From JBBDQZ01 sp040905705 (GTDB lineage: Bacteria > Bacteroidota > Rhodothermia > Balneolales > Natronogracilivirgulaceae), in the NCBI GenBank assembly GCA_040905705.1, contig JBBDQZ010000053.1, positions 1 to 64,000 of the forward strand: a stretch of DNA of 64,000 nucleotides, in the 5' to 3' direction. The position numbers and the translations under genes are program-made. The notes under the pieces are model-generated. The model was not told the origin of the DNA. It saw nothing but the letters and a program-made list of their open reading frames with translations, and did not search any database. This document shows, piece after piece, positions 1-8,096 of the stretch (position 1 is the first letter of the stretch; each line of letters opens with the position of its first letter).

Positions 1-8
1 GAGAGGAC

Positions 9-42
9 AGATAAAAGTATCTTTAACTTGATACTTTTATCT
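9..42. repeat. 13-bp perfect inverted repeat upstream of serS
   Basis: Positions 9-21 and 30-42 are perfect reverse complements (arm AGATAAAAGTATC) around an 8-nt loop. The stem is AT-rich and is not followed by a clean T-run on either strand, so it is a poor classical terminator. It may be a terminator for a gene left of the window, or an operator or leader element for serS, whose start lies about 110 bp downstream. Confidence 0.45.
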
Positions 43-153
43 TCCTACTCGATACAAGGTTCCTCTTGAGCGCCTTATGTCGTATATTTTGTTGCACAAA
101 GTACCCGGAAATACGAAAATGCTTCCTGAATTATAATTTATTTTACTTGAATT

Positions 154-1443
154 ATGCTCGATATTCAACGTATCCGTCGGCATCCCGAGGAGATTAAACA
201 GGCCATGCTGGCAAAACGGGAATTTGATATTGACCTGGTGGATCAGGTGATTCAAATGGATGAGCAGTGGCGCAGTACGGTTCATCATCTGGAATTGTTT
301 CGAAATGAGAGTAATGCAAGGGCGAAGGAGATAGGAGCGCTGATGGGGCAGGGAAAGAAAGAGGAGGCCCAGAGAGTAATTCGTGAAACCGGAAAGATGA
401 AACAGAAGATTAAGGACCAGGAGGAACGTGAGCGTGAGTTGCTGAAAATGAGGGATGAACTTCTCTTCAGGATACCCAATGTCGCTCATTCATCGGTGCC
501 GGTAACCGAAAATGAGGAAGAAAATAAACCTGTACATTCCTGGGGAGACCCGGTCATTTTACCGGAAACGGAAACATCCGCTCGCTATAAACCACACTGG
601 GAATTGGTATCTGAAAAAGGTTGGATCGATTTTGAACGTGGCTCCAAAGTCACTGCTGCCGGTTTTCCGTTTTATGTGGGACCGATTGCCCGTCTTCAAC
701 GGGAACTGATCCGGTTTTTTATCGATAAAGCAGTAGAAAAAGGATATATAGAACTGATGGCACCCTGTTTTGTAAATGAAGATTCAGTTCGGGGAACCGG
801 ACAGATACCGGACAAAGAAGACATGATGTATGTGGTGCCGCGAGACGGCTATTATGCGATTCCGACAGCAGAGGTGCCGGCTACCAATTTTCATCGGGAT
901 GAAGTGCTCGATTGCGACCTGTTGCCTATTCAATATGTGTGCTATACACCCTGTTGGCGACGGGAGGCAGGATCACATGGCAGCGATGTGCGCGGCTTGA
1001 ATCGCCTCCATCAGTTTGACAAGGTTGAGCTGGTTAAATTTGTTGTACCTGAGAGTTCGTACAATGAACTCGAATCATTAAGACGGGATGCTGAAGTATT
1101 GCTAGAGGCACTTGAGCTTCCATACAGGACTCTTCTTATGGGAACAGCCGATATGGGTTTTACCCAAAGCAAAAAGTATGATCTGGAAGTGTGGAGTCCA
1201 GGTCAACAGCGATGGCTGGAAGTCAGCTCCTGTTCCAATTTCGAGGATTACCAGGCACGAAGGATGAAAATTCGTTGCAAAAAAGTAGCGAAGAATGAGA
1301 TGGTGCATACACTCAACGGCAGCGGTTTAGCATTGCCGAGGGTAATGGCAGCTTTTTTGGAGACTCATCAACAAAAGGACGGCTCTCTCCGTATCCCGGA
1401 AGCATTGCAACCCTGGCTCCAAACGGACCTGTTGGAGTTGTAG
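154..1443 (+). CDS. serS: seryl-tRNA synthetase
   Basis: This cytoplasmic class II aminoacyl-tRNA synthetase charges tRNA-Ser with serine. The 429-aa length is normal for the family. The N-terminal ~110 residues are highly charged and form the tRNA-binding helical arm (coiled coil). The catalytic core carries class II motif 2 (CWRREAGSHGSDVRGLNR followed by HQFDKVEL) and motif 3 near the C-terminus (NGSGLALPRVMAAFLE). The ATG at 154 places the expected MLDIQRIRRHPEEIK opening of SerS at the N-terminus. No convincing Shine-Dalgarno precedes it. The gene converges on dusB with a short gap. Confidence 0.97.
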   Translation: MLDIQRIRRHPEEIKQAMLAKREFDIDLVDQVIQMDEQWRSTVHHLELFRNESNARAKEIGALMGQGKKEEAQRVIRETGKMKQKIKDQEERERELLKMRDELLFRIPNVAHSSVPVTENEEENKPVHSWGDPVILPETETSARYKPHWELVSEKGWIDFERGSKVTAAGFPFYVGPIARLQRELIRFFIDKAVEKGYIELMAPCFVNEDSVRGTGQIPDKEDMMYVVPRDGYYAIPTAEVPATNFHRDEVLDCDLLPIQYVCYTPCWRREAGSHGSDVRGLNRLHQFDKVELVKFVVPESSYNELESLRRDAEVLLEALELPYRTLLMGTADMGFTQSKKYDLEVWSPGQQRWLEVSSCSNFEDYQARRMKIRCKKVAKNEMVHTLNGSGLALPRVMAAFLETHQQKDGSLRIPEALQPWLQTDLLEL

Positions 1444-1519
1444 CAACTGTCGACAAAAGGATTTGAAGAAGCTTTTCTGATTTTTTAACAGGACAGGCGG
1501 ATAGGCAGGCGGTACAGCA

Positions 1520-2620
1520 TCATACAGCAATACGAGTATCCGGCTCTTCCCGGAAATTGAGCAGGATTTCCAGTATATCGACCATTTGTACTTTTTCCAT
1601 GATATTTATGCGGAGTCGCTTGCCGTTGCGGATACCCTTTAAATAACTTCCATAGTGTTTTTTCATCATGATTACACCAAAACGTTCTCCATGATGAGCG
1701 ACAGAAACCCGTAATTGATCGGCGCACATTTGTATACGCTCTTCGGTCGTGGGTGGTGGAAGCAGTTCTCCTGTAGTCAGATAATGCTTGATATCCCGGA
1801 AAATCCAGGGGTTGCCAATAGCCGCCCGGCCGATCATCACTCCGTCAACACCGGCTTCTTCAAAAAGATATCGGGCATGTTCAGGTGTGGTGATATCACC
1901 ATTTGCAATGACGGGAATTTCAAGCCCGGGGGTCTCCTTCAGATATTTAAAATACTCCCATTGAGCTTCTCCCTTATAAGCCTGACACCGGGTACGGGCA
2001 TGCACAGTCAGTGCCTTGACACCAACCGATTGCAGCATGAGGGCAACTTCACGTATCCTTATGGTCTTCTCGTCCCAGCCCAGACGGGTTTTTACAGTCA
2101 CTGGCAATGCTGTAGCGTCAACCACCGTCCCGGTCATACGTTCCATCATTCCCAGATCACGAAGACAGGCTGATCCGGCATTTCTTTTGACGATTTTAAA
2201 TACAGGACAGCCGAAATTGATATCAATTAGATCGGGCCGGTTGGATTCGGCAATTTTGGCAGCCTCATGCATTGCTTCTTCGCGTCCGCCAAAAATTTGA
2301 ATACCCATCGGTCGTTCTGCTTCCTCAAAGGCCATTTTGTGTTTTGAGGCATCGGTTTCACGGATAATAGATTCAGAGCTGATGAATTCCGTATAGACAA
2401 CATCCGCTCCCTGATGGCGGCACATCTGCCGGAATGGTGAATCACTCACATCTTCCATCGGGGCTAACACGATACACCGGCTTTCAGGCTGCAAAACAGG
2501 AATATACGAGGCCGGAAGCGGGTGGAATTCGTAATGGAATGCAGGCTTCGGACTCACGAAATACTCCGGAGGGGATATGTTTCGTAATGTAATCGATGAT
2601 GACTTGTTACCGGTCGGCAT
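1520..2620 (-). CDS. dusB: tRNA-dihydrouridine synthase (DusB type)
   Basis: This FMN-dependent enzyme reduces specific uridines in tRNA to dihydrouridine. It is a TIM barrel with LAPMEDVSDSPFRQMC near its start, the INFGCP segment, the GSACL segment carrying the probable catalytic cysteine, and the phosphate-binding NGDITTPEHA / DGVMIGRAAIGNPWIF motifs. The open frame extends to a TTG at 2659; I prefer the first in-frame ATG at 2620 (366 aa). Even this leaves about 50 residues before the barrel, longer than usual, so the real start may be later still. It is transcribed convergently with serS and divergently from fbaB. Confidence 0.93.
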   Translation of the reverse strand: MPTGNKSSSITLRNISPPEYFVSPKPAFHYEFHPLPASYIPVLQPESRCIVLAPMEDVSDSPFRQMCRHQGADVVYTEFISSESIIRETDASKHKMAFEEAERPMGIQIFGGREEAMHEAAKIAESNRPDLIDINFGCPVFKIVKRNAGSACLRDLGMMERMTGTVVDATALPVTVKTRLGWDEKTIRIREVALMLQSVGVKALTVHARTRCQAYKGEAQWEYFKYLKETPGLEIPVIANGDITTPEHARYLFEEAGVDGVMIGRAAIGNPWIFRDIKHYLTTGELLPPPTTEERIQMCADQLRVSVAHHGERFGVIMMKKHYGSYLKGIRNGKRLRINIMEKVQMVDILEILLNFREEPDTRIAV

Positions 2621-2818
2621 GGGGGTGAGGAGATTGTTCAATTCAAATGAACCCGTCAAACTGTACGAAGGATGTCTGAATACTCTGATCCAGCCAGATC
2701 AACAAAATACGAATTTTTAAATAAATTATGCGATTTCAAATGGATATTCATGGAGATTTCACACATAAAACCGTATATTAGAGCGTATAAATTTTTTATG
2801 ACTAAACCCAAAATATAC

Positions 2819-2855
2819 TATACACACCATTTTGTGTATACATTCAATTTTGAAT
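2819..2855. promoter_or_regulatory. two adjacent palindromes upstream of fbaB
   Basis: TATACACA (2819-2826) is repeated inverted as TGTGTATA (2833-2840) with a 6-nt spacer. Immediately after it, ATTCAA (2842-2847) is inverted as TTGAAT (2850-2855) with a 2-nt spacer. Both lie 30-66 bp before the aldolase start, where an operator or a 5'-UTR hairpin would sit. The palindromes are seen directly; regulatory function is inferred. Confidence 0.45.
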
Positions 2856-2871
2856 ACTATTAACCTTTTAC

Positions 2872-2877
2872 AGGAGG
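2872..2877 (+). promoter_or_regulatory. strong Shine-Dalgarno of fbaB
   Basis: AGGAGG lies 7 nt before the ATG at 2885. It is the most canonical ribosome binding site in the window; most other genes here have none. It fixes the fbaB start and fits high expression of a glycolytic enzyme. Confidence 0.8.
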
Positions 2878-2884
2878 ATAATTT

Positions 2885-3961
2885 ATGCCTGTAGCAACCA
2901 AAAATATCTATGAGTTGCTTGGTGATGAAGCAGACAAATTGCTGAATCACAAATGTACGACCATCTCAAAAGATCAGCTTCATTTGCCGGAAAGTGATTT
3001 TGTAAATACAGTATGGGCTGTATCGGACCGAAATAACCGTGTTTTGACCAATTTACAGCGTCTGTTCGACAACGGACGTCTCGGAGGCACCGGCTTTCTT
3101 TCTATTCTGCCGGTGGATCAGGGAATCGAGCACTCCGGTGGCGCATCATTTGCCAAAAACCCGGCTTATTTTGATCCCGAAAATATTGTCAAACTGGCTT
3201 ACGAAGGGGGATGCAATGCGGTGGCGTCTACATTCGGTGTTCTGGGTTCCGTTTCCCGAAAATATGCACATAGAATTCCGTTTATTGTAAAGATTAATCA
3301 CAACGAGCTGCTCACGTATCCGAACAAATTCGATCAAATTATGTTCGGGACCATCGATGAAGCTTATAATATGGGAGCTGTGGCTATCGGCGCTACGATC
3401 TATTTTGGTTCGGAGAATGCCTCCCGTCAGATCGTTGAAGTGGCCGATGCCTTTGCTTATGCGCATGAACTTGGTATGGCAACCGTACTCTGGTGCTATA
3501 CCCGAAATAACAATTTCAAAATCAACGGAACCGATTATCACTTGGCAGCTGATCTTACCGGACAGGCCAACCATCTTGGTGTGACTATCCAGGCCGATAT
3601 CATTAAACAGAAACTTCCCGAAGTAAACGGCGGTTTCAAAGCGCTTAACACAGGTGATTCCTCTTACGGAAAACTGGACGAGCGCATGTACACCGAACTG
3701 GCAACAGATCATCCGATTGACCTTACCCGATATCAGGTGGCCAACTGTTATATGGGACGTGCCGGATTGATCAATTCGGGTGGTGCTTCCGGTGCCAATG
3801 ACTTTGAAGATGCCGCAAAAACAGCGGTTATCAATAAACGTGCCGGTGGTATGGGATTGATTAGCGGTCGGAAAGCGTTTCAACGGCCGATGAGGGAGGG
3901 CGTTGAATTACTGAATATTATTCAGGATGTCTACCTCAATGATGATATCACGGTTGCCTGA
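2885..3961 (+). CDS. fbaB: class I fructose-bisphosphate aldolase (DhnA/FbaB family)
   Basis: This enzyme cleaves fructose 1,6-bisphosphate to DHAP and glyceraldehyde 3-phosphate, or runs in reverse in gluconeogenesis. The 358-aa protein is typical of the bacterial DhnA-type class I enzymes, which use a Schiff-base lysine rather than metal. The sequence shows the family segments LPVDQGIEHS, KINHNELLTYP and AIGATIYFGSENASRQI, and a C-terminal phosphate-binding LINSGGASG region. I did not assign the Schiff-base lysine. It is monocistronic, with a strong SD in front and a clear terminator behind. A PPi-type phosphofructokinase lies elsewhere in the window (39.6 kb), so two steps of lower glycolysis are represented. 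Confidence 0.95.
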   Translation: MPVATKNIYELLGDEADKLLNHKCTTISKDQLHLPESDFVNTVWAVSDRNNRVLTNLQRLFDNGRLGGTGFLSILPVDQGIEHSGGASFAKNPAYFDPENIVKLAYEGGCNAVASTFGVLGSVSRKYAHRIPFIVKINHNELLTYPNKFDQIMFGTIDEAYNMGAVAIGATIYFGSENASRQIVEVADAFAYAHELGMATVLWCYTRNNNFKINGTDYHLAADLTGQANHLGVTIQADIIKQKLPEVNGGFKALNTGDSSYGKLDERMYTELATDHPIDLTRYQVANCYMGRAGLINSGGASGANDFEDAAKTAVINKRAGGMGLISGRKAFQRPMREGVELLNIIQDVYLNDDITVA

Positions 3962-4058
3962 TCTGTTGATCAGCCAATAACGGTTGCGGAACCACTGTCA
4001 CATGAGACAGTCCGTTGTCTTCTTGGAAGCATGAGAAGTGGACATGTATGCCATTCAG

Positions 4059-4105
4059 AGCCTTGTATCCGGTACAGAATCTTCTCCGGAGACAAGGCTT
4101 TTTTT
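4059..4105 (+). terminator. Rho-independent terminator of fbaB
   Basis: AGCCTTGT (4059-4066) pairs with ACAAGGCT (4092-4099). Inside this stem CCGG (4069-4072) pairs with CCGG (4086-4089) across a symmetric 2x2 internal loop. A run of seven T follows at 4099-4105. This is the clearest intrinsic terminator in the window, about 100 bp after the aldolase stop. Confidence 0.85.
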
Positions 4106-4222
4106 ATGGCAAACCTGCGATAGATAATCACCCGGTTGCATACGGCATCTGAGGGTATTGTCCATTTATTTTTGCAGGCATCTGTTTATTTTAAACGATA
4201 CAAAATGTTTGTAAATGGGCTT

Positions 4223-5212
4223 ATGACTTCATTATCCAGGATTTGCACATTATTTGATATTCGATATCCTATAATTCAGGCGGGAATGGTGTGGTGTTCC
4301 GGCTGGAAGCTTGCCTCGGCGGTCTCCAATTGTGGAGGGCTTGGGCTTATTGGTTCGGGTTCTATGACTCCCGATGTGCTTCATCATCATATTCGGCAAT
4401 GTAAAGCGCATACAGATCGACCGTTCGGGGTGAATGTACCACTGATTAATCGTGGGATTGAGAGAGTTATGGAGATCATCGTTGAGGAAAAGGTCCCCAT
4501 TGTATTTACATCGGCCGGCAACCCGGCTATTTGGACTTCCCGGCTAAAAGACCACGGTTTGATTGTATCTCATGTGGTTCCCAATGTCAGCCTGGCCGTC
4601 AAGTGTGAAAAAAACGGGGTGGATGCGGTGGTTTGTGAAGGGTTTGAAGCCGGTGGACATAACGGAAAGGATGAAATCACTTCTATGTGTTTGATTCCGC
4701 AAGTAGTCCGTTCAATTAATGTTCCTGTGATTGCGGCCGGAGGCATCGGGTCTGGCCATGGCATGGCAGCGGCACTGGCGTTGGGAGCAGAGGGCGTACA
4801 GATAGGCAGCCGGTTTGCCGTAACCAGGGAAAGTTCAGCTCATCCAGCTTTTAAGCAAGCAGCTGTGGAAGCTCATGATAATGCTACCGTGCTAACATTG
4901 AAGCAGGTGACACCGGTCAGAATTATCAAAAATGCCTTCTATAACCGTGTGTTGGAATTTGAACGCAAATGCGCCGGGCGGAGAGAGCTGATTGCATTGC
5001 TTGGAAAAAGCCGCGCAAAAAAGGGAATCTTTGAAGGAGATCTTGAGCAAGGTGAATTGGAGATCGGACAGATAACCGGAATGTTTGATAACATCCCGGC
5101 TGTAGCTGATCTGTTTGACACGCTGATAGAGGAGTTCCGTGAGTCGGTGAACCGGCTTGGCCAGTTGCAGTCGGGATATTTCTCTTCCGGTAATTTATCT
5201 GCTGAAACGTGA
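4223..5212 (+). CDS. nitronate monooxygenase / FabK-like FMN enzyme
   Basis: This is a TIM-barrel flavoprotein of the 2-nitropropane dioxygenase family, which contains both nitronate monooxygenases and FabK-type enoyl-ACP reductases. Visible family features are the N-terminal PIIQAGMVWCSGWKLASAVS, the GGLGLIGSGS loop, CEGFEAGGHNG (FMN and substrate site) and AAGGIGSGHGMAAALALGAEGVQIGSRF (phosphate binding). The frame is open from a TTG at 4136. The ATG at 4223 gives the usual short lead before the barrel (329 aa), and an ATG at 4205 is equally possible. Sequence alone does not separate nitronate oxidation from enoyl-ACP reduction. It stands alone between fbaB and a membrane protein. Confidence 0.87.
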   Translation: MTSLSRICTLFDIRYPIIQAGMVWCSGWKLASAVSNCGGLGLIGSGSMTPDVLHHHIRQCKAHTDRPFGVNVPLINRGIERVMEIIVEEKVPIVFTSAGNPAIWTSRLKDHGLIVSHVVPNVSLAVKCEKNGVDAVVCEGFEAGGHNGKDEITSMCLIPQVVRSINVPVIAAGGIGSGHGMAAALALGAEGVQIGSRFAVTRESSAHPAFKQAAVEAHDNATVLTLKQVTPVRIIKNAFYNRVLEFERKCAGRRELIALLGKSRAKKGIFEGDLEQGELEIGQITGMFDNIPAVADLFDTLIEEFRESVNRLGQLQSGYFSSGNLSAET

Positions 5213-5310
5213 TCCTTTATATTTAAACTTGTGGTAATATCAAAATCGCAGCAGTTTCTATTGCTGTAATATTTGAAACAGGTTTTAATGAAGGTCTTCA
5301 AACATTTATA

Positions 5311-6426
5311 ATGAACTTATTGGACGAATCACTTAAACATAACATTTACTCGCCGTCGCCTGGTTGCCGGGAAGCCCGTGACTCTTCAAAGGGAGGGGTT
5401 TCATCGTATTTTTCATTAAAATATCTGGTGCTTTCCGTCATGCTCAGCATTACCAGCATGGGTTTGCTTATCTATTTTACCTATTCTCCGGGTTTGTTTG
5501 ATCGCCTTTACTGGAATCGTACACCGGGGCTTTTTATTGCCCTGTTTGTTGTAGGACTCAGGATATGGTTTTTAGGTGCAAAGATACGATATCTATCGGA
5601 GAACAGGCTTGACTGGGCAGCCTCATTGCGTGTGGTTTTTTGTTGGGAATTCACCTCGTCAGTGACCCCGACGACCATTGGCGGCGGACCCGTGGCCACC
5701 TACGTAATGACCCGTGAAAATTTGTCCCTCGGTCAGTCCGGCGCTATAGTAATCTATGGTATCATGCTGGATCAGCTTGTCCTTGTTTTTATTATCCCGA
5801 TTTTGTTTACGGCGGGCATTTACTTCAATGTAGTACCTGATAATGTTGGTTGGGTAGGAGAAGTAACGATGATTTTGATCTATCTGATGTTGCTCACCTA
5901 TGCAATATTTCTGACGTACGGTGTTTTCCGGAATCCGGCCATCCTTAAAAAAACGGTCAATTTCGTATACAACTTGCCGCTTTTGCGTCGCTATCGCGGA
6001 AAGATAGTACGTGAATCGGTCAATCTTGAAGCCTATTCACATGAATTACGCAAAAAACCTGTATCCTTTTTCTATAAAGCCTTTACCCTTTCAGCGCTTG
6101 CCTGGCTGGCCAAAGTTTGGCTCCCCACAATAGTACTATTGAGTTTTGTTCCCGGAGATGTATTACTTTCTTTTCTCAGAAGTTTGGCCATGGCCATGGC
6201 GGGAATGTTTATGCCGACTCCGGGAGGCAGCGGTGGACTGGAAGGATTGTATGCCCTCTTTCAGGGGCCGCTGATGGAACGACGGGAGTTTCTCGGTATA
6301 GCGGTTTTCATGTGGCGATTGATCAGTTTTTATCTGGTTGTAGGAGTGGGGATGATGGTTTTGAGCTGGTATTTTAATGTCAGGGCAATTAAAACCATCA
6401 GCGATAATAAAAAGGACACATTTTAA
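5311..6426 (+). CDS. YbhN/LPG-synthase-like multispanning membrane protein
   Basis: A 371-aa integral membrane protein of the flippase-like family (YbhN/UPF0104, related to the transmembrane half of lysylphosphatidylglycerol synthase). Eight or so hydrophobic segments are visible, beginning at about residue 30. The family hallmarks are TPTTIGGGPVATYVMTRE near residue 120 and MPTPGGSGGLEGLYA near residue 300. Members are implicated in lipid translocation, but the substrate here is unknown. It is followed by radA: the radA frame is open from within its 3' end, but the true radA ATG lies 13 nt after this stop, so the two may be co-transcribed. Confidence 0.85.
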   Translation: MNLLDESLKHNIYSPSPGCREARDSSKGGVSSYFSLKYLVLSVMLSITSMGLLIYFTYSPGLFDRLYWNRTPGLFIALFVVGLRIWFLGAKIRYLSENRLDWAASLRVVFCWEFTSSVTPTTIGGGPVATYVMTRENLSLGQSGAIVIYGIMLDQLVLVFIIPILFTAGIYFNVVPDNVGWVGEVTMILIYLMLLTYAIFLTYGVFRNPAILKKTVNFVYNLPLLRRYRGKIVRESVNLEAYSHELRKKPVSFFYKAFTLSALAWLAKVWLPTIVLLSFVPGDVLLSFLRSLAMAMAGMFMPTPGGSGGLEGLYALFQGPLMERREFLGIAVFMWRLISFYLVVGVGMMVLSWYFNVRAIKTISDNKKDTF

Positions 6427-6439
6427 CGTTTTTGACATA

Positions 6440-7810
6440 ATGGCCAAGAAAAAACGCACCCGTTTTGTCTGTTCTCATTGCGGATGGGAATCCTCACAGT
6501 GGCTTGGTAGTTGCGGTTCCTGCGCCCGCTGGAATACACTTGAAGAGTTTATAGTCCCGAATGATAGCAGTACAGGCAGCCACAAAGCCAGACTGGAGCG
6601 TTTGTCCGGTGCAGAGCACAAACCGGTATCAATCAAAGAGATTCCGGCAGTTGAGTCGGATCGAGTGAAAACAGGTATAGCCGAGTTGGATCGTGTGCTG
6701 GGGGGAGGCATTGTGCCCGGCTCTTTTGTGCTGTTAGGTGGAGATCCCGGAATTGGGAAGAGTACACTGGCTCTTCAATGTGCCTCGCACCTGACAGAGG
6801 AGAAGGTCATGTATGTCTCGGGGGAAGAGTCTCCGACACAGATTCGATTACGTGCCCATCGCCTTGGCATCCATCTGGAACACCTGCGCTTCTTTGCCGA
6901 AACAGAGATCAGTCGGGTGATTGAGGCGACACGAAAGGAGAGGTCGAATATACTGATCATCGATTCTATTCAGACTATGTATCACAGTGAGTTGCAAAGC
7001 ATGCCGGGGACAACAGCACAGATTAGAGAGTGCGCAGTGCTTTTAATGCAGCTCGCCAAACAGGAACAGGTTACGGTGATCGCTATTGGTCATGTGACCA
7101 AAGACGGCGATCTGGCCGGTCCGCGAATATTGGAGCACATGGTCGATACGGTACTGCAATTTGAAGGGGATAAACATATTTACCATCGTATTTTGCGAAG
7201 TCTGAAGAACCGGTTTGGTCCTACACAGGAAGTGGGAATTTTCGAGATGAGCGGGCAAGGCCTCCGGGAAGTTTCTAATCCGTCCGAGTTATTCCTTTCG
7301 GAGTTTGATTCCACTGTTAGCGGAAATGCCGTAGTTTGTTCAATGGAAGGTACACGCCCGCTGTTGATAGAAGTGCAAGCACTGGTTTCACTCACGACTT
7401 ATGGTATGCCGCAACGAACGGCAAGCGGTTTTGATCCACGGCGGCTCTCTTTGTTGCTTGCTGTGCTGGAGAAGCGCGTTGGATGGCATTTCAGTCAACA
7501 CGACGTCTTTTTGAATGTAGCCGGCGGAATGAAGTTGACGGAGACAGCCTGTGATCTGGGTATTGCATGTGCATTAGTCTCCGCTATTTCCGGAAAAGCT
7601 TCCGGTGAGCCTGTGGTGATGATTGGAGAGGTGGGATTGGGTGCAGAAATTCGGCGTGTAACCCGCACTGAAAGGAGACTGGAGGAAGCGAAGGCAATGG
7701 GCTTTAAACGTGCCGTTGTACCGTATGGTATGAAGGACTACCCGGGGAAAATGCAAATAAGCACCGTTAAATCGGTCAACGATGCCATTCGGGAATGCGG
7801 ATTGAGTTAA
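6440..7810 (+). CDS. radA: DNA repair protein RadA (Sms)
   Basis: RadA is a RecA-family ATPase that drives branch migration in recombinational repair. From the ATG at 6440 (456 aa, normal length) the protein starts MAKKKRTRF and has a C4 zinc finger (Cys 11, 14, 25, 28), a Walker A motif GGDPGIGKST, the RadA-specific KNRFG motif in LKNRFGPTQEVG, and a C-terminal Lon-protease-like domain. The open frame extends upstream to 6377 inside the preceding gene, but the zinc-finger lead-in supports 6440. It converges on rpsU with a 36-nt gap. Confidence 0.96.
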   Translation: MAKKKRTRFVCSHCGWESSQWLGSCGSCARWNTLEEFIVPNDSSTGSHKARLERLSGAEHKPVSIKEIPAVESDRVKTGIAELDRVLGGGIVPGSFVLLGGDPGIGKSTLALQCASHLTEEKVMYVSGEESPTQIRLRAHRLGIHLEHLRFFAETEISRVIEATRKERSNILIIDSIQTMYHSELQSMPGTTAQIRECAVLLMQLAKQEQVTVIAIGHVTKDGDLAGPRILEHMVDTVLQFEGDKHIYHRILRSLKNRFGPTQEVGIFEMSGQGLREVSNPSELFLSEFDSTVSGNAVVCSMEGTRPLLIEVQALVSLTTYGMPQRTASGFDPRRLSLLLAVLEKRVGWHFSQHDVFLNVAGGMKLTETACDLGIACALVSAISGKASGEPVVMIGEVGLGAEIRRVTRTERRLEEAKAMGFKRAVVPYGMKDYPGKMQISTVKSVNDAIRECGLS

Positions 7811-7846
7811 AATTAAACAGCGTTGGAAGCCGGTGGTGATTACGCT

Positions 7847-8044
7847 TTATCTCCACTCGTCGCGGCGACGTTTACGCTCTTCACGTACACTTTTTTTATG
7901 CGCTTCCCGTCTTTCTTCTGAAGGCTTAACATACTGCTGACGTTCCTTATATTCCATCAATACACGGGAACGTGTCATCATTTTCTTAAAACGGTTTATG
8001 GCACGATCAATGCTTTCGTTATCTTTGACTTTTACTCCGAGCAT
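7847..8044 (-). CDS. rpsU: 30S ribosomal protein S21
   Basis: A small basic 65-aa protein of the 30S subunit platform. It begins MLGVKVKDNESIDRAINRFK and ends in an arginine/lysine/glutamate-rich helix (RREAHKKSVREERKRRRDE), both typical of bS21. The start codon has no Shine-Dalgarno; the upstream bases are pyrimidine/A-mixed. This is noteworthy because in some Bacteroidota bS21 takes part in occluding the anti-SD, and rpsU there carries a strong SD. It is divergent from the ABC-F gene across a 52-bp shared promoter region. Confidence 0.96.
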   Translation of the reverse strand: MLGVKVKDNESIDRAINRFKKMMTRSRVLMEYKERQQYVKPSEERREAHKKSVREERKRRRDEWR

Positions 8045-8096
8045 AGTGTGGTACGAGTTCTGAAGTTTTAGTGGTGTTCTTGTTAAAAAAGATCAA

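Noticed and set aside
2672..2863. 63-aa plus-strand open frame between dusB and fbaB
   Set aside because: It covers the palindromes and promoter region of fbaB and has no similarity to known proteins or an SD.
3146..3883. 245-aa open frame on the minus strand inside fbaB
   Set aside because: It is fully antisense to a strongly supported aldolase and has a low-complexity, family-less translation.
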